From: Candidatus Omnitrophota bacterium
Lineage (GTDB): Bacteria > Omnitrophota > Gorgyraeia > 2-02-FULL-51-18
Length of the DNA: 41,357 bases
Reading direction: 5' to 3'
Assembly (NCBI GenBank): GCA_016206805.1
Contig: JACQQX010000027.1
Span: 1-41,357, forward strand
This document shows, in pieces, positions 26,032 through 34,036 of this stretch (its first letter is position 1; the number at the start of each line of letters is the position of its first letter). The position numbers were made by a program, and so were the translations under genes. The notes under the pieces were generated by a model that did no database searches, was not told the origin of the DNA, and saw only the letters and a program-made list of their open reading frames with translations.

Positions 26032-27428
26032 TGCGCGTCGAAAAAGATTCGCTGGGCCAGCGGGAGATTCCGTCCACGGTGTATTATGGGATCCAAACCG
26101 ACCGCGCCATTCATAACTATCCGGTCAGCGGTTTAAGGGCCCATCCGCGCTTGGTCGATTCCGCTATTTTCATCAAAAAGGCCGCCGCGTCCGCCAACGA
26201 GAAAGCCGGCGATTTGCCGGCGGCTTCGGCTAAGGCGATACGGCAGGCCTGCGACGAGATTCTTTCCGGGCAGTTCCGCGACCAGTTTCCGGTCGATGTT
26301 TTTCAGGCGGGGGCGGGAACGGCGTTCAACATGAATGCCAATGAGGTGCTGGCCAACCGCGCCAATGAAATCCTTGGCGGAAAAAAAGGCGAGTATACGC
26401 CGATTCATCCCAACGACCACGTGAACATGGGGCAGTCGACCAATGACACGTTTCCCACGGCGATGCGGTTGTGCGGGCTATTGCTTTTAAAAGAAAATCT
26501 TTATCCCGCGCTGGAAAAGCTGGAAAATGCTTTTTTTGAAAGAGGGAAGAAGTTCGATCGTATTCTAAAGTCCGCCAGGACGCATTTGCAGGATGCCGTG
26601 CCGATTCGTTTGGGGCAGGAATTCAAAGCGTATGGCGAGGCGGTTAAAAAATGCCGGCTTTCTTTGCAACAGGCCGAAAAGTCCCTTGCGGAGCTTGGCA
26701 TCGGAGGAAGCGCCGCCGGAACCGGACTCAATACGGCGCCGGGTTACAGGGAGTCGATGATTCGGGAGCTGGAGAAGCTGGCGGGATTGAAGCTCGCGCC
26801 GGCGCCGGACATGCGGGAAGCCATGCAAAGTCAGCGGCCCATCGCGGAGGTTTCGGCGGGCCTGCGCAATCTGTCGCTGGAAATCACCCGCATCGTGAAT
26901 GACCTCCGGCTGCTTTCATCCGGGCCGACCACCGGTTTTGCCGAAATCACTTTACCGGCCAGCGCTCCGGGATCCTCCATCATGCCGGGGAAAGTCAACC
27001 CGTCTATTTTGGAAATGGTGAATATGGCGGCTTTTCATGTCATCGGCTCCGATACGGCGATAGCCATGGCCGTGCAGGCGGGGCAGCTGGAACTCAATGT
27101 GATGATGCCCTTGATGGCTTTTGAGCTTAATTTTTCGATCACGGTTTTGTCCAATGCGCTCAACATTCTTTGCGACAAATGTGTTAGCGGCATCGAGGCG
27201 GATGAAGCGCGCTGCCGTCATTACGCGGAGTCCAGCATGGGCCTGGCGACGGCGCTCAACGCTTATATCGGATATGCCAAGGCGGCGGAAGTGGCTAAAG
27301 AAGCGCTGGCTTCGGGCAAAACCATTGTGCAATTGATCCGCGAGAAGAAAATCCTTTCGGATGGCCAAATTCAGAAAATCATGGACCCGGTTAAAATGAC
27401 CGAACCGGGCATTCCCGGAAAGAGTTGA
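26031..27428 (+). CDS. aspA: Aspartate ammonia-lyase (aspartase/fumarase superfamily)
   Basis: Converts aspartate reversibly to fumarate and ammonia. The 465-aa protein follows aspartase rather than fumarase in several segments: VEKDSLGQREIPSTVYYGIQ at the start, DQFPVDVFQAGAGTAFNMNANE, HPNDHVNMGQSTNDTFPTA, RTHLQDAVPIRLGQEF and the flexible signature loop GSSIMPGKVNPS. MAVQAGQLELNVMMP is also aspartase-like. Fumarase activity cannot be excluded. The GTG start overlaps the lipoprotein stop. Together with the next gene it connects aspartate to the citric acid cycle. Confidence 0.85.
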   Translation: MRVEKDSLGQREIPSTVYYGIQTDRAIHNYPVSGLRAHPRLVDSAIFIKKAAASANEKAGDLPAASAKAIRQACDEILSGQFRDQFPVDVFQAGAGTAFNMNANEVLANRANEILGGKKGEYTPIHPNDHVNMGQSTNDTFPTAMRLCGLLLLKENLYPALEKLENAFFERGKKFDRILKSARTHLQDAVPIRLGQEFKAYGEAVKKCRLSLQQAEKSLAELGIGGSAAGTGLNTAPGYRESMIRELEKLAGLKLAPAPDMREAMQSQRPIAEVSAGLRNLSLEITRIVNDLRLLSSGPTTGFAEITLPASAPGSSIMPGKVNPSILEMVNMAAFHVIGSDTAIAMAVQAGQLELNVMMPLMAFELNFSITVLSNALNILCDKCVSGIEADEARCRHYAESSMGLATALNAYIGYAKAAEVAKEALASGKTIVQLIREKKILSDGQIQKIMDPVKMTEPGIPGKS

Positions 27429-27451
27429 CGATCCCTTTGCTCGATGGCAGA

Positions 27452-28606
27452 ATGACGGAAAAAATGAAGCCCGCAAAAGACGCATTTTCCAAAGGACTTG
27501 AAGGGGTTGTGGCCGCCCAGAGCGGAGTTTGCCGGATTGACGGACAGAACTCCCAGCTTCATTATCGCGGCTATAATATCCATGACCTGGTCCGTTATTC
27601 CACTTTTGAAGAGACGGCGTATCTTTTGCTTTTTGGAAATTTGCCCACCGCCGCCCAGCTTTCAGGTTTTGAAAAACAGCTGATATCCGAGCGCAATATT
27701 CCGGATGAAGTAGTCCGGTTTATTCAGCTTTTCCCGAAAGACATCCATTCGATGGCCGCTTTGCGTACGGCTATTTCCTATCTTTCTTTTTTTGACAAAG
27801 AGGCCGATGACAAGTCGGTTGAGGCCAATGTTCGTAAAGCTATTCGCCTGATCGCCAAGACGCCGGCGGTAGTGGCTTGTCTGGGAAGAGCCCAAAAAGG
27901 CGAAAAGTTTATTGCGCCCAAAACAGGCACTGTAGGCACCGCCGCCAGTTTTCTCTATATGTTGAAGGGCAAGGAAGCGTTAGCGATTGAAGTGAAGATG
28001 CTCGACCAGTATTTTATTCTCTTGGCCGAGCACGACTTGAACGCGTCCACATTTGCGGCGCGCATCACCGCATCCACTTTGTCTGACATGTATTCGGCCA
28101 TTGTTTCCGCGATCGGGACATTAAAAGGCGATTTGCATGGCTCGGCCAACAGCCGGGCGATGGAGAGCATTCTCGAAGTCGGCGACGTCAGCCGGGTTGA
28201 GTCTTATGTCGACGACGCTTTGCAAAATAAAAAAAAGCTCATGGGTTTCGGTCACCGTGTTTATAAGGGACCTGATCCGCGCGCGATTGATTTGCGTGTG
28301 ATGGCCAGGACGCTTGCCGAGCATAATGCCGAGCAGGCCAAGTGGTACGCGATTTCCGAGAAGCTGGAAAAAGCCGTTTGGGAGAAGAAGAAGCTCAATT
28401 GCAACGTTGATTTTTATTCCGCGTCGGTTTTGTACACTGTGGGGATTCCTATTGATTTATTTACGCCTATGTTTGCCGTCAGTCGCATGGCGGGCTGGAC
28501 GGCGCATGTGGTAGAACAGCTTTCTGACAACCGCCTCATCCGGCCGCTTTCGTATTATGTGGGCCGAAAAGATGAGTCTTATGTGCCTTTGGCAAAAAGA
28601 GGTTAA
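27452..28606 (+). CDS. gltA: Citrate synthase
   Basis: Condenses acetyl-CoA and oxaloacetate. It belongs to the short type common in Gram-positives and archaea (384 aa). FSKGLEGVVAAQSGVCRIDG at the start, LHGSANSRAME, GFGHRVYKGPDPRA (catalytic His) and VDFYSASVLYTVGIPIDLFT (catalytic Asp) are present. A 2-methylcitrate synthase role cannot be excluded. The frame is open from a TTG at 27425 that overlaps the aspA stop; I chose the ATG at 27452 because homologues start a few residues before GLEGVVA. The ATG at 27464 is equally possible. Confidence 0.9.
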   Translation: MTEKMKPAKDAFSKGLEGVVAAQSGVCRIDGQNSQLHYRGYNIHDLVRYSTFEETAYLLLFGNLPTAAQLSGFEKQLISERNIPDEVVRFIQLFPKDIHSMAALRTAISYLSFFDKEADDKSVEANVRKAIRLIAKTPAVVACLGRAQKGEKFIAPKTGTVGTAASFLYMLKGKEALAIEVKMLDQYFILLAEHDLNASTFAARITASTLSDMYSAIVSAIGTLKGDLHGSANSRAMESILEVGDVSRVESYVDDALQNKKKLMGFGHRVYKGPDPRAIDLRVMARTLAEHNAEQAKWYAISEKLEKAVWEKKKLNCNVDFYSASVLYTVGIPIDLFTPMFAVSRMAGWTAHVVEQLSDNRLIRPLSYYVGRKDESYVPLAKRG

Positions 28607-28608
28607 GT

Positions 28609-28890
28609 ATGCCTGTTGAAGAAACCAAACATGATTTGTGGCTGAAAAGGGTTCAGATTACAATCGCTATCTTAGCCGGACTGGCGACGCTGATCGTGGG
28701 GGCTTATAATATAAAGAAAACCCTTTTCACAAAAGAGAATCCCGAACCCGTTCTGTCGGTAAGGACGCCTGAACCACCGCCCGCGCAGTCGGTTAGTCCC
28801 CTTCGAAGCGCGCTCGAAGAAACGGGCGCCTCTTGGATCAAGAAGTTGGGGGAAGTTCCTTCGAAGTCCGACTCAAAAAACGAATCCTAG
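28609..28890 (+). CDS. Small single-pass membrane protein of unknown function
   Basis: A 93-aa protein with a short charged N-terminus, one membrane segment (VQITIAILAGLATLIVGAY, residues about 15-33), and a proline-rich, charged C-terminal region (PEPPPAQSVSP). It follows citrate synthase with a 2-nt gap, so it is probably translated from the same mRNA. No family is recognised. Confidence 0.6.
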   Translation: MPVEETKHDLWLKRVQITIAILAGLATLIVGAYNIKKTLFTKENPEPVLSVRTPEPPPAQSVSPLRSALEETGASWIKKLGEVPSKSDSKNES

Positions 28891-28903
28891 CATCAAACGT
28901 TTA

Positions 28904-29043
28904 AGCGGCAGTGGCGATCCGCCACAGGGCGCGGCGGATTCGTCCGTACGCACAGCGTACGGCGAAAACTATTAGCGGAAGTGGCGGTCCGCCAAAAAGC
29001 GCGGCGGATTCGTCACGTCGCCTGCGGCGTCGGCGAAAATTTT
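28904..29043 (+). repeat. 70-bp tandem repeat leading into tRNA-Leu
   Basis: Two units start at 28904 and 28974, and the tRNA begins one base into what would be the third, at 29044: exact 70-nt period. Each unit opens with AGCGGMAGTGGCG, the same as the 5' end of the tRNA, then gives GCGCGGCGGATTCGTC and a hairpin (CCGTACG/CGTACGG in unit 1; CGCC/GGCG based in unit 2) closed by GGCGAAAA. Stem sequences differ while pairing is kept in both. There is no coding frame. The 265-nt gap between genes (28891-29155) holds this repeat and the tRNA. Confidence 0.75.
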
Positions 29044-29044
29044 A

Positions 29045-29126
29045 GCGGAAGTGGCGGAATTGGCATACGCGCTAGTCTCAGAAGCTAGTGGGGCAACCCT
29101 TGAGAGTTCAAATCTCTCCTTCCGCA
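29045..29126 (+). tRNA. tRNA-Leu (anticodon CAG)
   Basis: An 82-nt class II tRNA. Acceptor stem GCGGAAG pairs with CTTCCGC (29119-29125), discriminator A at 29126. Anticodon stem CTAGT/GCTAG encloses loop CTCAGAA, giving anticodon CAG. The long variable arm (GGGGCAACCC) and T arm GAGAG-TTCAAAT-CTCTC complete the fold. CCA is not encoded; a run of eight T residues follows at once and probably terminates transcription. Confidence 0.93.
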
Positions 29127-29155
29127 TTTTTTTTGACAGATAAGTTAGGAGTCGA

Positions 29156-30838
29156 ATGAAAAAGATTTCCTATCCTGTTCTTGTTCTGATTGGTTTTTCA
29201 ATTTTCTTCTGGTGGTTTCCTTCCACTGTTAAAAATTCCCATGGCTTTCAAAAAACTTTAAAAGACACCCGCGACACTTTTTTTAAAATCCGTGAACGCT
29301 CGGCCACCCGCCCTACGGTTTTGAGCGATGCGGTGCTGGTGGCCATTGACGAGGAATCCACCGCGCGGCTCAATGCCCGCTGGCCCTGGTCCCGGAGAAC
29401 ATTTGCCGATCTGATTGACCGTTTGAGGGAAGGGGGCGCCCGGGTAATCGGGCTCAATGTTTCTTTCACCGGCCTTGAGGACGGGAGCGATGCCTCCAGC
29501 CAGGATTTGGCTCGCGCCATGAAAGCGCATGGGCGTGTGGTGATCGGCGTCACATTTGACCGGAGCAATCACCTGGTGAAACCCAGCCCCTTGATCGCCG
29601 AAGCGGTTCGCTCTTACGGGTATCTTGAAAAAATCGTGGATGAAGACTTATTGATCCGGAAATCATATCCGGTCCGGCCGTACGCGGCCGGAGGAAGTTT
29701 TGAAACTTCGTTTCCGTTTCAGGTTTTTGCGGCCCAGACGGATGAGAATGCCGGAGAACTTCACTTTGATCCGGAGTTGAATCTCGTCACTGTCGGCCAG
29801 CCCAGCCGGTCGGTCGCGCTGGGCGCGGATGGCAGCTACACGATTAATTATCTGGCAGGTCCCGCGGCTTTCCGGCGAATCCCGGCCTGGCGGGTGGTGC
29901 AGGGCAAGATCGCCGGCGACGATGTGAAAGGCAAAACCGTTTTTGTCGGCCTTTCCAGCTCCATTTTCTCCGATGTCCATCAAACGCCGCTGGGAATGCT
30001 GCCGGGGATTGCCGTGCATGCCAATGAATGGCTTTCGCTGGCCTCCGGCCGGCCCCTACGATTTGTGCCCGATGGGATTACGCTTTTTATTTCGTGGCTG
30101 GCCGCGCTTTGCGTGCTGGGGCTTTTCCTCCTGCGGCGTTTTTGGATGGGTTTTGTGGGTTTTGCGCTGGCTTTCGGCGGGTTTTTCCTGGGAGCGGGGA
30201 TAGCGTTCGAGCGGGACATCATCATCGAGCCTTTTCTTTTCCTGATGGGGCCTTTGCTGGGGATGGTCGCGGGTGTTTTGGCGCATTCGATCAAGCTTTT
30301 GGTGGACAATAAGGGCCTTGAGAAAAAAGTAATCCATGACAAAATGACAGGGCTTTATAAATACGAATATTTGAGGGAATGCCTGGATCAGGAATGGAAA
30401 CGCTGCCAAAACGCGAGCCTGCCGCTTTCGGTGGTGATGGCGGATCTTGATCGTTTTAAGCGCATCAACGATACGCTGGGGCACGAGGCGGGGAATAGGA
30501 TGATCAAAAAAGCGGGGGAGGCCATCCGCGAAAGCGCCCGGCGATACGATATCGTTTCGCGTTACGGCGGGGATGAATTTGTTGTTTTGTTATGGCATGC
30601 CAATCTGGCCGAGGCGCAGGCTTATCGGGACCGGCTGCGGCAGTTGTATCATGCGATGGCGCAAACACTGGACCAGCCCCTTTTAAAAAGCTCGTCCATC
30701 AGCATTGGCGTGGCCGCGTACGATCCCGGAATAGACCCCAACTTCCCGCCAACCGCCCAAAGGCTATTGGAAGAGGCCGACCGAGATCTGATGCTGGACA
30801 AGGAGAAACGGCGGGTCCCTGGCGAGCCTGCCCGGTAG
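29156..30838 (+). CDS. CHASE2-domain diguanylate cyclase
   Basis: A 560-aa membrane sensor that should make cyclic di-GMP. Residues 7-22 form an N-terminal membrane anchor. A periplasmic CHASE2 domain follows (VLVAIDEESTARLNARWPWSR, then GKTVFVGLSSSIFSDVHQTPLG). Three membrane segments (about 307-390) lead to a cytoplasmic GGDEF domain with active site GGDEF at 471-475 and an inhibitory I-site RRYD at 462-465, so product feedback is expected. DKMTGLYKYEYLREC marks the domain start. TAGGAG precedes the ATG. The sensed signal is unknown. Confidence 0.92.
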   Translation: MKKISYPVLVLIGFSIFFWWFPSTVKNSHGFQKTLKDTRDTFFKIRERSATRPTVLSDAVLVAIDEESTARLNARWPWSRRTFADLIDRLREGGARVIGLNVSFTGLEDGSDASSQDLARAMKAHGRVVIGVTFDRSNHLVKPSPLIAEAVRSYGYLEKIVDEDLLIRKSYPVRPYAAGGSFETSFPFQVFAAQTDENAGELHFDPELNLVTVGQPSRSVALGADGSYTINYLAGPAAFRRIPAWRVVQGKIAGDDVKGKTVFVGLSSSIFSDVHQTPLGMLPGIAVHANEWLSLASGRPLRFVPDGITLFISWLAALCVLGLFLLRRFWMGFVGFALAFGGFFLGAGIAFERDIIIEPFLFLMGPLLGMVAGVLAHSIKLLVDNKGLEKKVIHDKMTGLYKYEYLRECLDQEWKRCQNASLPLSVVMADLDRFKRINDTLGHEAGNRMIKKAGEAIRESARRYDIVSRYGGDEFVVLLWHANLAEAQAYRDRLRQLYHAMAQTLDQPLLKSSSISIGVAAYDPGIDPNFPPTAQRLLEEADRDLMLDKEKRRVPGEPAR

Positions 30839-30853
30839 GAAGGCCCTTGCTTG

Positions 30854-30862
30854 TGGTATAAT
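30854..30862 (+). promoter_or_regulatory. Extended -10 promoter of ssrA
   Basis: TGG-TATAAT (TGn extended -10) ends 8 nt before the mature tmRNA 5' end at 30871. No good -35 is seen, which fits an extended -10 promoter. Confidence 0.6.
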
Positions 30863-30870
30863 ACTTGTCT

Positions 30871-31290
30871 GGGGGCGAAAGGTTTCGATCTAGCCCTTTG
30901 ATCTGTGAGTTGCATGCGGAGGTTGCTAGGAGGCCTCCTAAAACACCTGGCAAAACATAAACGCTAAAAACACAGTACGGGTACCCTTCGCGGGTCCCAT
31001 GGCGTTACCGCTAGCCGCCTAAAATCGGCTACCGTCCGCTTGTCCCTGCCTGGGGGATGAGGTCGGGCGTAACTAACAGGCTTCCGCCACAAATCGTGGC
31101 GGATCCGCCAAGTTCTTTGGCGGAGGTTAATTGACGTGTCTTCGGTTGATTAACGACAGCGACAGAAGGCTAAACCTTCAAAATCGTGCGGATTCGAGTT
31201 TGAAGGAGATCTGAATAGACCCGCTAAGCATGTAGAGGCTCCAGACCTCGAAGGTTAGAGACGCGAGTTCAAATCTCGCCGCCTCCACCA
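30871..31290 (+). ncRNA. ssrA: tmRNA (ssrA)
   Basis: Transfer-messenger RNA that, with SmpB, frees stalled ribosomes and tags the incomplete protein. The tRNA-like ends are clear: 5' GGGGGCG pairs with CGCCTCC before the encoded ACCA end, and the T arm reads GCGAGTTCAAATCTCGC. A tag frame ending in the required LAA lies at 30963-31022: AKNTVRVPFAGPMALPLAA then TAA (19 codons if the GCT is the resume codon; the exact resume codon is inferred). GC-rich hairpins near 31083-31126 (CCGCCAC/GTGGCGG, CCGCCAA/TTGGCGG) belong to the pseudoknot region. Length 420 nt, longer than the usual 350-400. Confidence 0.93.
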
Positions 31291-31310
31291 GTTTTTCCCG
31301 CCGGGTTAGT

Positions 31311-31452
31311 GATTAACAATCTTCTAAAAAAGCCACTGTCATTTCGAAGCCGCCGGAGGCGGGTGAGAAATCTTGCTTTTAAGAACAAGATCTCTCGGGG
31401 CTTTCGGCCCCTCGAGATGACAAGTTTGAGGGCTTTTCAGCAGACTGTTAAC
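31311..31452. mobile_element. MITE-like palindromic element between ssrA and smpB
   Basis: About 142 bp, homologous in order and arms to the element at 17711-17844: AAAGCCACTGTCATTTCGAAG near the left (shared first 20 nt), AACAAGATCTCTC in the middle, a hairpin GGGGC-TTTC-GGCCCC, and a right end GGCTTTTCAGCAGACTGTTA. Left GATTAACA and right TGTTAAC form outer inverted repeats. It lies between two convergent genes and may act as a two-way terminator. Confidence 0.75.
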
Positions 31453-31459
31453 TTGTATT

Positions 31460-31912
31460 TTATTTTTGATTGCGGTTTTTGATGGCGCGGTCGATTTCGC
31501 GTTTGACGGCGTCTTTTTTGATGTCGGAGCGCTTGTCGTGCTGTTTTTTGCCTTTGGCTAGGGCCAATTCCACCTTGGCGATGCCACGGTCGCTGAAATA
31601 GAGCTTGATCGGGATGAGCAGCTGGCCCTTTTCAGCGGTTTTGGTTTTCAGGCGGAGCATTTGCGAGTAATGCAGGAGAAGCTTCCGCGGTCTTAGAGGT
31701 TCCGGGTTGTCCCGGCTCATCGGATAGGGAGCGATATAAAGGTTGTAAATATTGAGGCTAGGACCGTCAAAGCGCGCGAAACTGCCGGCAAGGTTGGCGC
31801 TTTTGAGTCTTAAGGATTTGACCTCACAGCCTTCCAAAACCAGGCCTGCCTCGATCGTCTCTAAAATAAAGTAATCGCGAAGGGCTTCGCGATGCGTGGT
31901 GATGATTTGCAC
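31460..31912 (-). CDS. smpB: SsrA-binding protein SmpB
   Basis: The 150-aa partner of tmRNA. It has the characteristic ETIEAGLVLEGCEVKSLRLK, NIYNLYIAPY and LLLHYSQMLRL segments with the OB-fold core, and the basic tail (ALAKGKKQHDKRSDIKKDAV) that lies in the empty mRNA channel. The GTG start at 31912 lies 6 nt after a TATATT box on the reverse strand and has no ribosome binding site. It is convergent with ssrA and divergent from the TPR gene. Confidence 0.95.
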   Translation of the reverse strand: MQIITTHREALRDYFILETIEAGLVLEGCEVKSLRLKSANLAGSFARFDGPSLNIYNLYIAPYPMSRDNPEPLRPRKLLLHYSQMLRLKTKTAEKGQLLIPIKLYFSDRGIAKVELALAKGKKQHDKRSDIKKDAVKREIDRAIKNRNQK

Positions 31913-31948
31913 GGGGCTAATATAACAGTTAAAATACTCCCATGTCCA
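31907..31948. promoter_or_regulatory. Interlocked divergent promoters of smpB and the TPR gene
   Basis: Forward: TTGCAC (31907-31912), 17 nt, TAAAAT (31930-31935), 6 nt, ATG at 31942. Reverse: TGGACA (complement of 31943-31948), 18 nt, TATATT (complement of 31919-31924), 6 nt, GTG at 31912. Each -35 box overlaps the start region of the opposite gene, and only 29 nt separate the two start codons. Confidence 0.6.
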
Positions 31949-32499
31949 TGCGTCTTTTATTAGCCGGTTTTTTGATCCTCACGCAGACGGCCGCTTTCGC
32001 CCAGTCGATTGACGACCAAAGTCATGAGGCCAATCAATTCCTCCAGGATCTTATTCTCAAGCAACTCCACCAACGCCTGACGTTTTCCAAGCCCGTTCAG
32101 GAAATTGAAACCCTTCACGAAAAAGCGCTCGCCTTGGTGGGTGAGAAAAAATATTCCGACGCCTCCCGAACCTACGAAGAAATCCTTTTGGCGACGCCGG
32201 AGGACGACGAGACTTATTTATTGCTCGGGCATACGTATCTATTGGGCGGGCAATATGAAAAAGCCGAGCGGGCTTTTAACCAGGCCATTCACATCGAGCC
32301 TTCCAATCATGGCCAGATCACTTCCTTTTACGAGGGCGTGATCCTGCAAACGCCGCATGATGACACGGCTTACGCCAATCTTGGGTACGCGTATTTATTG
32401 GTGGGAGAATTTTTAAAGGCGGAGGAAGCTTTTCAGGACGCTTTGACCATCAATCCCCAAAATCCCGCCGCCTTGCGTGGCCTCTCAATGCTTTCTTGA
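31942..32499 (+). CDS. Secreted TPR-repeat protein
   Basis: A 185-aa protein with a Sec signal peptide ([18 protein letters not shown], cleavage after AFA) and about three tetratricopeptide repeats ([20 protein letters not shown], then [15 protein letters not shown], then [20 protein letters not shown]), so it is likely a periplasmic scaffold. The ATG at 31942 sits at the predicted transcript start. The 3' end overlaps the convergent GGQ protein gene by 50 nt. Confidence 0.75.
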   Translation: MSMRLLLAGFLILTQTAAFAQSIDDQSHEANQFLQDLILKQLHQRLTFSKPVQEIETLHEKALALVGEKKYSDASRTYEEILLATPEDDETYLLLGHTYLLGGQYEKAERAFNQAIHIEPSNHGQITSFYEGVILQTPHDDTAYANLGYAYLLVGEFLKAEEAFQDALTINPQNPAALRGLSMLS

Positions 32500-32875
32500 G
32501 GGAATGGCGTTTTTTGCTGTCCAGCATCTTCTCTTTGGCGCGTTTGGAGCGCTTTCGTTTTTGACGGCGGATCTTTTCCCGCAGCCGGATCTTCTCGGTT
32601 TCCTTGCCCAGAAGTTGCGCTTCGATTTTCTCCACCAGCTCCCGGCGGGCCAGAAAACGGTTTAGCGCCTGCGAGCGCTCACGCTGGCACTTGACCTCTA
32701 AACCGGTGGGGCGGTGAATCAAATGAACGCAGGTCGAAACTTTATTCACATTCTGCCCGCCGGCGCCGCCGGAGCGCACAAAACGTTCCTCAAAGTCAGA
32801 TTCCTTGAGTCTCAGCTTTGCCATTTTTTCGTGGAGCGCGTTTGCTTTCCGCGGCGAGACAGGGTAAATCGTCAT
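32450..32875 (-). CDS. Release-factor-like GGQ protein (ribosome rescue peptidyl-tRNA hydrolase)
   Basis: A 141-aa protein with only the catalytic domain of class I release factors. GGQ lies at residues 39-41 in [20 protein letters not shown] and should hydrolyse peptidyl-tRNA; [20 protein letters not shown] follows as in MTRFR/ArfB-type factors. There is no codon-recognition domain. The tail is very basic ([20 protein letters not shown]), as in ArfB, where it enters the mRNA channel. The ATG overlaps the orn stop (ATGA), so translation is coupled. It is near ssrA and smpB, which fits a role as a second rescue route; assignment to MTRFR or ArfB is uncertain. Confidence 0.85.
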   Translation of the reverse strand: MTIYPVSPRKANALHEKMAKLRLKESDFEERFVRSGGAGGQNVNKVSTCVHLIHRPTGLEVKCQRERSQALNRFLARRELVEKIEAQLLGKETEKIRLREKIRRQKRKRSKRAKEKMLDSKKRHSLKKALRGHARRRDFGD

Positions 32876-33438
32876 TCTTTGGAAGGGGCGACGAAAACCT
32901 TTTTACGGTAAAAGCGAAGTTCCGCGATGGATTCGAGGATATCATCCATCACCCGGTGTGTTTGGTTTTTCTCGCGGGGCATTTTGAAATCGGCCGGGTA
33001 CCAGCGGCTGACCAGTTCCTTCACGGAGCTGACGTCAATGGTCCGGTAGTGCAGGTAAGCCTCAAGCTTCGGCATGTATTTGACCAGGAACCGGCGGTCT
33101 TGCCAGATGGTATTGCCGCAAAGCGGCGCGGTTCTTTCTTTGCAATGCGCTTTGATGAAGTGAAGCGTCTCTTTCTCGGCGGCCTTCATGGAAATCTTTG
33201 AACGCTGGCAAGCCTCGGTGAGGCCGGACTTTTTATGATGAAACTTGCTCCAGGCCTCCATGCCGTCGAGCACCTTTTTGGTGTGGTGAATGGTGTAAGA
33301 GGGGCCGGTAGCGATGATGTTGAGTTCATTGTCCGTGATCACGGTCCCAATTTCAAGGATAGCGCACGTCTTGGGATCCAGACCTGTCATCTCCAGGTCG
33401 ATCCAGACGAGATTCGTTTTTTTAGCTTGTGCGCTCAT
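32872..33438 (-). CDS. orn: Oligoribonuclease
   Basis: A 3'-5' exonuclease that degrades 2-5-nt RNAs and the pGpG formed from cyclic di-GMP. The 188-aa DEDDh protein shows [20 protein letters not shown] (first Asp/Glu pair), [32 protein letters not shown] and [19 protein letters not shown] with the catalytic His and last Asp. The ATG lies 56 nt from divergent bolA; TAGAAT (complement of 33456-33461) 17 nt upstream may be its -10. The GGDEF cyclase in the same region makes the c-di-GMP link attractive but unproven. Confidence 0.93.
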   Translation of the reverse strand: MSAQAKKTNLVWIDLEMTGLDPKTCAILEIGTVITDNELNIIATGPSYTIHHTKKVLDGMEAWSKFHHKKSGLTEACQRSKISMKAAEKETLHFIKAHCKERTAPLCGNTIWQDRRFLVKYMPKLEAYLHYRTIDVSSVKELVSRWYPADFKMPREKNQTHRVMDDILESIAELRFYRKKVFVAPSKE

Positions 33439-33482
33439 AATGTGGGTGAAGGGGTATTCTACCCATTTTGGATAAACTTTGG

Positions 33483-33488
33483 TAGAAT
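33483..33488 (+). promoter_or_regulatory. -10 box of bolA
   Basis: TAGAAT ends 6 nt before the bolA ATG (33495). There is no convincing -35 box and no ribosome binding site, so a leaderless start is inferred from geometry alone. Confidence 0.4.
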
Positions 33489-33494
33489 TTTCAC

Positions 33495-33725
33495 ATGCTC
33501 CCCGAAGAAGTGAAGGCTATGATTCTCGCCGCGATGCCGGACGCCCAGGTGTCGGTAGTGGATATGCGCGGTACCGGCGATCATTTTGATATCGAAATCA
33601 TCTCGCGGGCTTTCGCGGGAAAGACTTTGATCGAGCAGCATCAAATGGTTTTTAAAACCCTGGCCGGTGAAATGGACCGGCGAATTCACGCCGTTCAACT
33701 CAAGACTCGAATACCCAAGGAGTAA
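33495..33725 (+). CDS. bolA: BolA-family protein
   Basis: A 76-aa BolA/IbaG-like protein (AMPDAQVSVVDMRGTGDHFD, then HQMVFKTLAGEMDRRIHAVQ with the conserved His region). Members bind monothiol glutaredoxins through a shared [2Fe-2S] cluster and take part in iron sensing or Fe-S trafficking. The glutaredoxin gene starts 4 nt downstream, so the pair is an operon and the partnership is very likely. Confidence 0.9.
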   Translation: MLPEEVKAMILAAMPDAQVSVVDMRGTGDHFDIEIISRAFAGKTLIEQHQMVFKTLAGEMDRRIHAVQLKTRIPKE

Positions 33726-33729
33726 TGCA

Positions 33730-34035
33730 ATGTCCAACGTAATCGAACACATCGAAAAAGAAATTAATTCCAATAAAGTCGTTTTGTTTGTGAAGGGTTC
33801 GCCCCAGGCGCCTCAATGCGGGTTCTCGGCCGCGACGATGGAGCTTTTCAAGAAGATGAATGTTCCGTTTCATTCGGTGGACATTCTGGCCAATCCCGAG
33901 ATCCGCTCGACACTTCCCACTTATTCCCATTGGCCGACGTTTCCGCAGGTTTTCGTGAATGGAAAACTGGTAGGGGGCTGCGACATCGTGCATGAAATGT
34001 ACGAAAGCGGGGAATTGCAGAAACTGCTGAAGTGA
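33730..34035 (+). CDS. grxD: Monothiol glutaredoxin (Grx4/GrxD type)
   Basis: A 101-aa CGFS glutaredoxin that carries [2Fe-2S] clusters. The active motif is C30 in PQCGFSAATM; KGSPQAPQCGFS and WPTFPQVFVNGKLVGGCDIV are family signatures. The longer frame from 33667 lies inside bolA; AAGGAG at 33718-33723 fixes the ATG at 33730. A palindromic element follows right after the stop. Confidence 0.93.
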   Translation: MSNVIEHIEKEINSNKVVLFVKGSPQAPQCGFSAATMELFKKMNVPFHSVDILANPEIRSTLPTYSHWPTFPQVFVNGKLVGGCDIVHEMYESGELQKLLK

Positions 34036-34036
34036 T

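Noticed and set aside
28904-29043. Two additional tRNA-Leu genes
   Set aside because: Only the first 13-14 nt resemble the tRNA; no anticodon arm, T arm or 3' acceptor strand follows.
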